Shown here: positions 44,336-54,266 of the stretch, piece by piece
Numbering within the stretch: the stretch's first letter is position 1
How the letters are laid out: each line of letters starts with the position of its first letter
Origin: Cytidiella melzeri
Lineage: Eukaryota; Basidiomycota; Agaricomycetes; Polyporales; Irpicaceae
Assembly (NCBI GenBank): GCA_022592445.1
Contig: JABYQR010000236.1
Span: 1 to 64,000, forward strand
Direction: 5' to 3'
DNA length: 64,000 bases
The notes under the pieces: model-generated
Databases searched by the model: none
Told to the model about the DNA's origin: nothing
What the model saw: the letters and a program-made list of their open reading frames with translations, nothing else
Translations under genes and position numbers: made by a program

Positions 44336-44905
44336 CGGCGATCTCACATAGCCTTCCGCTGCGACCCGCGCGCCATTAGTTTATCTTTTTCTTACGTCTC
44401 CTTTCGGCTTTGTTATACTGTGTTTGCTTTTTAACTGCGTTATTTTACTGCGTTACTGCGTTGCGTTTCATCTTCACTGTGTCGAGCTTACTGCGTTCAC
44501 TTTCACTGCACCCGCGTTTTACAGCGACTACTTCATCTTCACCAGCGACCGCGTTTTGTGTTCGAGATTCATATTGCGCCTGCGTTCATCTTCTGCGTCC
44601 TTCCGCGCGCCGTTCTCCTACAAGTCGCGACATCTCCCGCGCGTTCTATTTGAGCCGCGCCATAACTCCTTCGCTTTCACCGCGCCGACTTGCCTTTTAC
44701 CCGCGATACGCGTGGTAGTTGCCCGGCTAGCTCCCTTCATATAAACTACATCACAAAACCCTTGTCGCTCTTTTAGCACAGGTAAAACTAGGACTCTTAG
44801 ACCACCTCGCATTACTTTAACACTTCCGCGCTTCCACACCTTTACACTTCTATTGCCACTTCGTGGTTGGTTGTGTTATCTTTAAGGTTGTTCTTAGTTT
44901 GAAGC
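44336..44905 (+). other. Pyrimidine-rich spacer inside the retroposon
   Basis: T/C-rich sequence with many ACTGCGTT-like motifs (44435-44520). Frames here are low-complexity and probably untranslated; this is likely the leader of gag. Confidence 0.4.
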
Positions 44906-46672
44906 GTGACTCAGTGTCACAACGATTCGCAACTTCTCTTGCAGTCTGTCATTGCATTCTATTGCAACCTTCATAGCATCCCCATTCCAGATGGTATCTT
45001 GCCACCTCCACCTCCCACTCCCACTGCTCCGCCTCCAGAGCCTGCTTCTGTGGCCAAGAGCACCAAGAATCTCAAGAAGCGCAAACGTGCGCAACAACGA
45101 GCGGCCGCCGCCAACAAGGCAGCCTCAATCGACCGAATCCTGGAGGCACTTCAGGACTCTCCTCCGCCTCCTCCTCAGATGGAGATGAATAGGGCTGCTT
45201 CTCCCGCACTTGGCCCTTTACCCAAGCCACCTCTGGCTGTGCCAGATATCTTAGTTGAGTCTGCACCATCCTTGCCAGTTGAGTCTCCTCTCCCTGCTGC
45301 ACCATCTTCTCTGTCTGCTCCTGTACCAGAGGACCCAACTCTGTTTATCGAACCCATTTACCATGCTGGCCCAGTCCCTCCGTGTTGCAGCAGCCATCCT
45401 GTCTACACATGGGGCAGCCTTCAGTGCCGCCTTGTCCATGCCCCCTTCCACCCACGCCTTCGCTTTATGGCGCCCTGTTCACGAGGTGCTTTCCGAATTC
45501 TTCCAGGCCTGGAAGCCCTTGGAACCCAACTCTCTCCCCCAGGCTACTGCACCTGTGGTACCTCCCCTTCCTGCAGCTGTGGCTCCATCTGCTCCCGCTG
45601 CTAAACTTGCCGCATGCAGTGCTGCAGTAGCAGCATCCTCTCCTTCCCCCCTCTGCAAGATTACTCAGACCGCAGAGGCTATCGCAATGGCCTGTCTGTC
45701 TGTCTCCCCTGCTGAAGCCATTCAACTCGCTTCGCGCACCCTGCGATCCCATTCACTGAAATCCAAGAAGAAGCGCGTTCGGATCAATAAGCATGCTCTC
45801 AACTCCATCACCGTCCCCTTCTCTGATGCAGCATCCATATCCCTGTCCCGGCTGCCATCTGATCCCCAGGTCCTTCAGGACTTCCTTGATTTCAGCAGGC
45901 AAAATCATTCTACCTGCAATCTTTCCTCTCTCCAAGCAGTCCGCTGGATTCACTCTGTTGGCTACCGCCTCTCATTTTCATCTCCGCCCACTCATGATAT
46001 TGATGAAGTTGTCTCATCATTTTTTACTACGGTAGCATGTGCTCCAACACCGCTCATGGTTCAACGCTACCAGATCAAGAGCAGCATCTTCTTCCAGCGC
46101 ATTCCTCTTACTCGAGCAGATGGTACCACCACCTCCGCCTCTGATTTCCTTCCCCAGCTCTAAAGCAATAAAAGCTGGCCAACCGTGCAACTGGCTGGAC
46201 CTCCACGTCTCTTTGTTACCAAGAATTCTCCCCACTTTGGCGTTCTTTATGTCGACTTCATTGACAATGCTAAGCGCACCACACTCAGGCGCCTCCTTTC
46301 GGTGCCAGTCTTGATTGGAACAGGCTTCCAAAAGCCAGCTGAAGTCATCAATTTGCACCCACTAGTGCCTCGCTGCACCATCTGCTAACGGTGGGGCCAT
46401 CCTGCTGGCCTGTGTCGTTCACCCATTCCTCGCTGTGCCAAGTGTGCGGGAGCACACGATGAGCGCTGCCATTCGGATGCACTGCATGGTACAACTGAGT
46501 GCTGCTTCAACTGTACATTAGCACATCGTGCTGACTCTTCTTTGTGTTCCTTTTATCAACATTGTCGCGACTCCAGCTGGATCCGCAACCATCAACCCCG
46601 CAACACCAAACTCATGCCTCACAGCTCCGCTAACAAGCGCAAGGCTGGAGGTAAGGCCAAGGGTGACTAGTT
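44906..46672 (+). pseudogene. LINE-type gag (ORF1) with zinc knuckles, frameshift and two stops
   Basis: Begins about 44906 (MTQCHNDSQLLLQ) with a Pro-rich stretch, a basic helix (NLKKRKRAQQRAAAANKAAS) and a Pro/Ser/Leu-rich region. The frame changes near 45360 and continues as MLAQSLRVAAAIL, FALWRPVHEVLSEFFQAW and a central domain (LQDFLDFSRQNHSTCN, VSSFFTTVACAPTPL). TAA stops at 46161-46163 and 46386-46388 interrupt it; both are one C-to-T step from CAA. The C-terminus has three Cys-His clusters: CTIC(stop)RWGHPAGLC, CAKCAGAHDERC and CFNCTLAHRADSSLC, then a basic tail. This knuckle order is typical of LINE ORF1/gag proteins, which bind the element RNA. Confidence 0.8.
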
Positions 46673-46862
46673 TTTGGTACTTTGTACCACTATCCTGCCA
46701 GTGCTTCTTACAGTACATCTACTCCTATTGCAGAGTCTTCGTAGCCATGCCTTCTAGGCAACACATATCTCTACACACCTGTATAAGTCGTACGCGCTCT
46801 GGTTTTAAGCCGCGCTGAATATATTTGAGGGAATTTTTTAAAAAAAAAAACTCGAGTTTTGC

Positions 46863-47076
46863 AACAACTGTCCACTTTGTGTCACAGATTGATCAGATTG
46901 TCACACCGGCAGGCTCAAGCCCGCTCGGCTTTTGCTGTAGCGCCCATCGTTGACAAAGACTGTATTAACGTTGCTGCATAGAGAACGTAGGTACAAATTA
47001 TACAGGAGTAAAGCATATACAGGAAAGAGAAATATATACAGATAAACAATAAATGTGCCAGCAAGGCAGTAGAACA
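46863..47076. other. Spacer between retroposon and pogo pseudogene
   Basis: Starts with the restored target flank AACAACTGTCCACTTTG. A near copy of TTTTGCAACAACTGTCCACTTTG (46857-46879) occurs at 50147-50169 in the same orientation. No gene and no clear pogo terminal repeat. Confidence 0.4.
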
Positions 47077-49555
47077 TTAAGTGAATGCAAGGGAGCGAGA
47101 ATATGAGTATGGGTGGTAGCGGTTATGCGTCACGGTTGAGCTCGAAGAGACACGGGAGCCGTTCGAGGTTGGGGAAAGTGGAATGCGCGGCAGAAGATGC
47201 ATGGTGTGGTGGGAACAACATGGCGTAGCTGGGATCGAATGTGGCTGCCAGTTGAACAAGACGTCAAAGCTGGACGACGGCAACGGAGCTTGAGACTCAG
47301 GTGTCGATGGCCTTGCAACGGCAACAGGAGTGTTCTCGTCCTCTGTAAAACAACATCCGGAAATGCATGGAAACAGACCAGCAAAGCGTGCGTTGTGCTT
47401 CTGGTCTGAGTGGTTGGCAAAGTGGTCTTGTATGCGCGAGAGGAGTGTCTTCACCGTGACCAACCTTTCGTCCACAAGCATGCCCAGCACAAAGGCGATG
47501 TCCAAGAGATCGTCCCGCTTACACTGAGATAGCGGTTTGCTGAACCAAAATGCGGGCCCCAGCTGAATGAGATCAGCGCGACGACGTGTCGTCTTAACTT
47601 GCTTCTCAGTCTGCACCTGCTCCTTAGCATCTATCTTCGCTGCTCGAGCTGCTTCCTGATCCGCCTGCTGCCTGAACAAAACCTGCGCCTCACTACCGGT
47701 AAGGTTGGCAATATGCATCCTGAGCATGCGGCGCTGTTTCTTGTTGTTCTGAGCGTTCAGCTGGTTTTTGAGAATCTTGTTCTCCTCCCGGACAAAATGA
47801 GAGTGAGTCACTGCAATTTCTACCTGTTTGCGTACCCTACTAGCCTCTGCAAGCAGGTGCTAAAAATTTTTATTTGCAACCTCCAGCAGGCGTGCTTTCG
47901 ATAAGCGCAGGTCAAGCTCGATGATGCGAAGTTGTGAACAAAGGAGAGAAGGATTGTACAAAGCCTGAGGGTGTGATGGCAAGGAAGCGTCAGGTGGAGC
48001 AGTGGTGACAGGAGATGTGAGAGCCGGAGCTTGAGACAATGCTGGAGGTGTCATGGGTTGGAGAGGTGAGGCTGTTGATTGACAGCTGGGTTTGTGCAAA
48101 ATGTGGGATTTTTTGTTGTTGTCTATTGCCGAGTCTGCAGCAAAAGTGGAAAAGGCGTGACCAGCCTCATCTTGCTCGTTGTTGGACGTGCTCACATTGT
48201 TGTTGTTGTTGCTTTCGGAGTTGTTCTCGGTACTTGGGTGATCTGGTGGCAACAGAGATGATTCTGGGAGGTACAAGCAGGTAGATGTGACATTGCTTGG
48301 GGCAAAGTCCTTGTCGGTGAAAATGTCTGCGTTGAAGGGGAACAGGCCTGTCTTCTTCCACGCCGCAACGATAACATCATGTGACATGCACTTATTGCGC
48401 ACAGACAGATACTCGCGAACAAAATCGTGTCGAAGGATATTCTCACGAGTCTCCTCAATGACCTTCTCGCACCGCTCCAACCACTTCCTTGCCAGGAGTC
48501 CAAAGCAACCAACATCCAATGGCTGCGTCCTGTGCGTAGTGTGAGGCGGAAGACAGAAGATGTGGATCTTGTGCGCGCAACCTAGCTCTGCCATGCAGTG
48601 AGTACAGTGCGAACCGTGCCCATCCACGACAAGGAGTTTTGGCTCGTCTTCACTCTCCGCACAAGCGCAAGCTTGGGGGACAAAGGTCTTCTGAAACCAC
48701 TGAAGACATTGATAACCGTCTGTCCAGCTGTTCTTGGTCTTTCAGATGCTGAGCAAATTCTAGTGAGTTTCTGCTTGCACATGAAAAGAAATCCAATACT
48801 CATTTTATGTGAGGACAACCTTTACTTGCCGCAAACCAGTCTTGGTTGAACGTGCCGCCGCTGAAGATGAAGCTTGGGTCCAGTGCATTGCCGTCAGCCG
48901 ATACACATTCAATGATGGTCACTAGCTCGAGGTCAGCACTTCGCTTCTTGTACCGGTGACTGTCACGATGTGAGTGAAAATATTTGATACCGCTCGACTT
49001 CCTCCCGCCGCCCATCTGTGTCCCCTTCTCATCCATATTATACATGTTCCAAGCCTTGAACGGCCCACATGTTTTCCCCATCTGACAGAACTCCTCGAGA
49101 TGCTTCTTGATAGCAGTACAATTGAAGCACTTTGCCCGCTTCATGTCCAGAGGTGAAGACCTTGCGCAAACCAGCTCAGGAAAGCGACTCCAAAAGCAAT
49201 CCACCCACTTCAAGCTCGGCTTCCTTCCTGACAACTTCTCAACCTTTACCCGCAATCCCTGCCGACTAACTGGAGTTCCCTGTTCTGACCAGTGTTGTAG
49301 CCATTTGACTAGCACAGAAGCCTGGGCCTTGGAGAGGATCCTGTCCCTCTTCGGACTGTCTGGAGCAGGGCAGTTAAGCCCCTTGTACCGGCGTCGAAGG
49401 GTGTGGTAAGGGAGAGTGAACTTAGCAGCAGCAGCATGCATAGAAACATGCTTGTGTTGACGGAGGTACTGACAGGCCTCAGACAAGCGAGCCTCCCGCC
49501 AATGCCCCTCAGTCACCTTGTCAATGCAATAGGCCTTTGCTTTTTGCGCCGTCAT
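47077..49555 (-). pseudogene. Pogo/Tigger-type DDE transposase, degenerate
   Basis: Start ATG 49555 (MTAQKAKAYCIDKVTEG). N-terminal psq-type helix-turn-helix (LSEACQYLRQHKHVSMHAAAAKF is read in parts: ACQYLRQHKHV, AAAAKFTLPYHTLRRRY), a CENP-B/Tc5-like HTH (TPVSRQGLRVKVEKLSGRKP) and a DDE core: NMDEKGTQMG (first Asp), VVDGHGSHCTH (second), TTHRTQPLDVGCFG (third). An intron or decay near 48720-48815 breaks the frame (CPHIK then stop); no clean splice pair restores it. A TAG at 47860-47862 (from CAG) lies before a coiled C-terminus (HFVREENKILKNQLNAQNNK). Ends at 47077. Terminal repeats with TA duplication were not identified. Confidence 0.85.
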
Positions 49556-50892
49556 TGCTGCGTTGATGCGTCGAGGCCAGAGAACCGCGTACGAGGAAGA
49601 GTGTGTCAGACGTCTCGTCAACAAGGTCATATTACCGTGTTCTCTGATTGTATCTAGATCTCCTCCCACCGGTAACTCAAGATCCACAGGAGCCCCTCAA
49701 AAGCACTAGCCAGAGCCACATTTGTGGTGAATATTCTGCTCAGTGGCCACTGCAGAGCCAAGTGAGTATGTCATACGGCTACAGCCAGGTGGAGTTTGAA
49801 CTGATGTCACCCTACCCATCCAGTCCATCACGCTCATCCAATCATTTTGTCCTGCAAGCTTTACCATGTCCTCATATAGTCATTCAAAGTACTTAGTACA
49901 ATAAAAGACACATGTTTATAATATCTTGTCACATATCATGCTCACCGAACGCGAGGATCTCTGGGATCTTGTAAGATCAATGTATATAAGAGTGACTTTG
50001 ACTGCTCAAAAACACACCGGTAATGCTCGCTAGCTCGCATCCCCTCACATAAAACCCTCAAAAGCTGATAGTCACATTTATAATATACAACCGCATATAT
50101 GCTCATTCTTACCGGTACAGAAATACAAGCAATGATGATGCTGGAGGCTGTTTTGCAACATCTGTCCATTTTGCAACGCGCATCCTACAACAGTACCCAG
50201 ACCTCTTGAGGCCAGTCACTGCATTTCTACAAAGGGAATTGCGCGTGTGTGCTGTTTTAGGAAGAAAAAGGCAAATCAAAAAGCACGCGCGGGCCCCGAG
50301 GGTCTGGTGCATTTTGTATAGATTGGGTGTAGATCATCCGCACATGATGGATTTCTGCGCGAATGATTGGGTGTTTAAAATTATTGGCTCTGTATGCTGC
50401 TCCATCATCTCGTAAAAAAGCAATTTGTTATTGCACAATACCTATCACTGTAAACCCAAGCATTACGATATAATCTTGAGCCAACTTTATCTCACACAAT
50501 CCCCCTACCTGGAAAGTTATAAACACCCGGCACCCGCGATAATGGTCTGCAGGCCACTTTATCTTGCATGGTAATACATTTTATTATCTCCGCCCACAGT
50601 TTACATTGCAAGATAATCTCGCTGCCGGTAGTTTATATTGTCATACACATCAATGCAATGCTTTCAAGGCAGTAGTTCTCGCATTAGGGTGCATAGCAAC
50701 AATGGCAATGGATTGAACAGCGCAATGGCGAGAACATCAGCTAATTAATAATACAGCGCGAGCATGGTGAAAGAAATAGTCATCATAGCAGAACAGATAC
50801 AGCGAGTTACAGTGTCCAGATTCACAAGAAATCGAGAACGTCGCGAGAGCAGAGACAGGAGCAGAAAATTGGAATGCAAGAGCATTGCAGGC
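49556..50892. other. Gene-free region between pogo and solo LTR
   Basis: No supported gene. A hairpin-forming pair, TTATCTTGCATGGTAA (50571-50586) against TTTACATTGCAAGATAA (50609-50625), lies within it. 50147-50169 resembles the flank at 46857-46879. The rest is unassigned AT-rich DNA. Confidence 0.45.
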
Positions 50893-51688
50893 TATCGTGG
50901 ATGGCCCGACTAGCCCTTATTTTTCGCATTTTACCTCTAGTTTATAGCTTGAAACCTAGCTTGAAACCTAGCTTGAAACCCAGTTGCAACCTAGCTTGCA
51001 ACCCTCTCTGCACACGTCTATTAAGCGCCCGTATCACGTGGCTTAGATGCTCCACACGGTCACATTACTTTCTACTACGTCACACGGTCACATTACTTGC
51101 TACTACGTCACACTGGCATGTGACTTAGCTGATGTAAGACCACATGGCTACATCCACATGGCTCAGCCCATAGCTAGGGTTTGTTGTCATAGATAACGTC
51201 CACATGGACTCCTTTTGTTCTTTCCTTATTGTTCTCTTTATGGAAGGATGTTCTCACAGGTGTGGGAATGGAATACAATAGTTGATCTCCTTTTAGATAA
51301 ATTCTCTCACGAGTAGAGTTCTTGGCAAGGTCTAGACAATAGCTATTGTTCTCCTTTAGGTAGTTCTTTTGTTCTTTGTTCACATGGCTTCTTGCAAAGC
51401 CTGCCCTTAACCTGGTCTGTGCGCAGGTCCCTGAAGTCTATATAAGCAGCAGCATGTACACTCCTAGCCCCCATCTCGACCTCTTGGTCTTTACTGGGCT
51501 AGGTAAGCAAACCCCCTCTTGTACTACATAGCGGGTAGTATCAATTCTAACTTGGTCCTTACTGGGCTAGATAACTTGAACAAAGTCTGATAGCTGGTGA
51601 GAGCATTGTGCTTCACGCCTGCCACCACCTCCTTGTCAATATCCACTCCGTGTCCCTGTTTGTCACATTGAGCCCTGTCTCCGTGTCA
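50893..51688 (+). repeat. Solo LTR of the gypsy family, expanded variant
   Basis: 796 bp, starting TATCGTGG (from TGTCGTGG by G-to-A) and ending CCGTGTCA, flanked by CAGGC (50888-50892 and 51689-51693). Compared with the 759-bp LTRs it carries local expansions: GCTTGAAACCTA units near 50946-50996, and a duplicated CACACGGTCACATTACTT block at 51052-51100. Confidence 0.95.
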
Positions 51689-51693
51689 CAGGC

Positions 51694-51989
51694 GGAGGTG
51701 GGTGTCATTGATTTGTAGCAACCGTGAAAGAAAAGTGAGAGTGTTTGTACAAGATGACGTCCTGCGGGTGTTGGCTGCTTAACCATCAGGTCAGAATCCG
51801 AGCAGTATCAGTACCACGACTTACCTTAGGGCCACCCGTTGCCATACTCTTTCTTGTTGCCCGAATTGTCAGAGTGCTCACTGTTGCTCCCGCTGCCAGC
51901 TGAAACTGAGTCAGACTCAAAATCTGCCTGGTCGCCAATGTTGCCATAGACTTGAAGCAGTCCTAAAGCATCCTCGGAGTCTTCCTTGC
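51694..51989. other. Spacer, possibly 3' end of the next gene
   Basis: Short unassigned stretch; on the minus strand it may hold the decayed C-terminus of the Gln/Ala-rich gene at 51990-53922. Confidence 0.4.
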
Positions 51990-53922
51990 CTCCCTGTGAC
52001 ACAGAGTTGTAATGCGGAGGGGTGGCTCAGGTTCAAATCCGTCCTCTGCCTGACTCATAACTTCATCATGAGCTTGAGCTTTACACCTTTTAGCCTCTTT
52101 GGTCGCCGCTTCAGTGGTTGCAGCCTGCTTTTTGACTTGGCAATCTGCTTGGACTGTGGCTGGTACCTGTTCAGATTGGGCCGTGGCCTGAGTCGCCTGC
52201 TGTTCTTGGACCTCACATCAAATTTGTTGCTGCTCTGCAATCATGTCCATGAAAGTTGGCGCTTGATCTTTGTCCTCCGACTCCTCATCGTACTCAGGCC
52301 CAAAATTCTACCTTGAAATTCATTACACAACGGTCATGCTGCTCGTTCCGCTCGTGTTCACTCACCAATTCCACCAACGGAGGGTATCGCGGGCCCACTC
52401 CGGGTCTCCAAGTTCAAAGTCAGAGTCAAAGAGACGTATGGTTGTGTCCCACATATCCTGCAGCGAGAAAGTGCTGTCTTTGACTTTCCATGTACTTACA
52501 CTGCTCAGCAAGAATCTAGCCTACAGAAATGTTACGTATTAGAGTGCAGATGTGTAGGTTACCACATACCATAATTGCGGCCCAAGCAATCATGCCTGGC
52601 TCAACACGTCAGGCTTTGTGTACTTTGATAAGTTGAGATCGCCCAATAGAAGCTGATGCAAAGTTTGGTTGCAATGCCAAAGACTTTCCTGTAAACAGAT
52701 GACAGAAAACCTACAGAAGTGCAAGTTAGGTCGTCCATAACTGCACCATGTATGCGCGTACCTTCAGAAGCAACGGACCCCTCAGAAGGCCTTTGTTGAA
52801 CATTTTGCAATCCAATTCTTTGTCATTGTCCCAGAGAAAAGATGGCAAGTTTTTAGCCAGGATATCTTTTGTGATATCCTTCTTCCCAGATGTCACCGCA
52901 TTGCAGAAGCTCGATGACATAGCTATCAGTGCGAGGCTGATCCCAGACAGAAGAGTACGCACCTTGTAGGATTTCTGTCAAAGGCCACTCGCATGTGTTG
53001 AGGGACCAGCAGCCGTGTGGTCGTGATGTTCCCCCAACCAAGCTGATTCTTTGGAGTGCCAGCAGGAATGGGTTCCTCCGAGATGATGTAGTTATGGATG
53101 CTACACTTGAGACCAGCAATGTTGTCCCTTTGCGCAGCCGATGCATGTTTTGCCATCTAAAGCATCACACAATCAGCATTGAATAGCATGCCATGTTGAC
53201 AGAGATGCCTACGAAAGCGAGGAGCAATTGAAAGCATTCCTTGCTATTGACGTAGTACTTGAGATCTATTACAAACTCGGGCATTACTTTTACCAGAGCA
53301 TTTCATTGGTTGGCAACTCGCCACATAACACGGCCTTCCCTGCGATGCATCTATGCGTTCCTAGTCAACTGTATGCAGGCAGAGAAGCAACACTTACAAG
53401 GTTGCGCTGCCTGCCTTGAGCTCCTTCCAGATCTGCGAGCCCTCCTCAATCATGGTGCCACCAACTTTGGCACCAAAGCTGAAGATATCATCCATGTTGT
53501 CCGAGACCATTCCGGCTATGCGGGGAAGCCAGCGTGCCTTGCTCACGAGCCACTTCAAGACTGGATTGTTGCTTGTAGTGACCTAGAATCAGCTGCAAAT
53601 GGAAACAAGACGCATACACACACATGTACACGCGAACAGTAATGAGGGCAGCATGAATGGCCATGACCTGCTCCTTGGGGGCTAAATCCTCCATCAGCAC
53701 GTCATCCTCGCTCTCGCTATTGCTCTCAACGTTGCTGTTTTGTCCTCCTGCGTTGTTGTCAGAGCTGTCCGGTGACTGTGGCACTACTGGGTGGGGCCTC
53801 TTTGGGGCAGGAGCAGAGAGAGAAGGTTTAGATCAGTGCTTCTTTGCGGCAGGAGCAGCTTCGGAAGCTTTTGACTTGTTGCGAAGAAAATGGGCAGAGG
53901 ATTTTGACTTATTAGTGGCCAT
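51990..53922 (-). pseudogene. Degenerate fungal gene of unknown function (resembles DUF6698)
   Basis: Start ATG 53922 (MATNKSKSSAHFLRNKSKAS). A TGA at 53833-53835 (AAKKH-stop-SKPSLS) fits CGA to TGA. A Ser/Asn/Glu-rich, disordered segment follows. Later exons contain VTSGKKDITKDILAKNLPSF and KMFNKGLLRGPLLLK (about 52730-52890) and LFDSDFELGDPEWARDTLRW (about 52370-52440), blocks I associate with the agaricomycete DUF6698 family. The last part is a Gln/Ala/Glu-rich coil (QEQQATQATAQSEQVPATVQ). Exon borders are uncertain and several frame changes occur. Function unknown. Confidence 0.55.
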
Positions 53923-54266
53923 GGTGAGGTCTGGGTACGAGAGAGAGAGGGTGTGAGTACGAGAGAGAGAAGGTGTACGGGGGGGGGGGGACACCTCTTT
54001 TATGCGCATCCTGAAACAAGGTTTGGAGGTGACAGGTGCTGCTCTTATGATGTGTCAACCGTGTCAAGTCACGTGAGCACAAAGCAATATCACTCTAGCA
54101 TGAAATCTAAACAATATGAGCGAGTCCAGACTGTTTGTGTACATTTTGCTACTAGTAATCAAAATATATGACAAGCAAAACAGTCCCTGCAGAAAAGAGA
54201 GCCACCACAGCGTACACAGAGCTGCAACAATCACGAGAGAGTACGTGCTACATATTGAGAGCGCGT
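53923..54266. other. Intergenic between two degenerate minus-strand genes
   Basis: GA-rich start (GAGAGAGAG, then a G-run at 53980-53990) and otherwise unassigned; promoter side of the 51990-53922 gene. Confidence 0.45.

Larger units (their letters stand above)
42874..46848 (+). mobile_element. Gag-only poly(A) retroposon (LINE-derived, lacks RT)
   Basis: A ~3.98-kb insertion ending in a run of A (46839-46850) and flanked by a 14-bp direct repeat AACTCGAGTTTTGC (42860-42873 and 46849-46862, the first As ambiguous with the tail). These are hallmarks of target-primed insertion. Inside are a 5' frame of unknown nature (42896-43612), a TATA-like GTATATATAAAGG (43649-43661), a small Cys-motif ORF (43808-44335) and a LINE-type gag with zinc knuckles (44906-46672). 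No endonuclease or RT coding is found between gag and the tail, so it must have been mobilised in trans. Confidence 0.75.

Noticed and set aside
46880..50500. Search for pogo terminal inverted repeats with TA duplication
   Set aside because: No convincing inverted pair was found by reading; boundaries left open.
52025..52045. Second GGTTCAAATCC B-box-like motif
   Set aside because: No acceptor stem or A box at the right distance; it fits the antisense coding of the Gln/Ala-rich gene.
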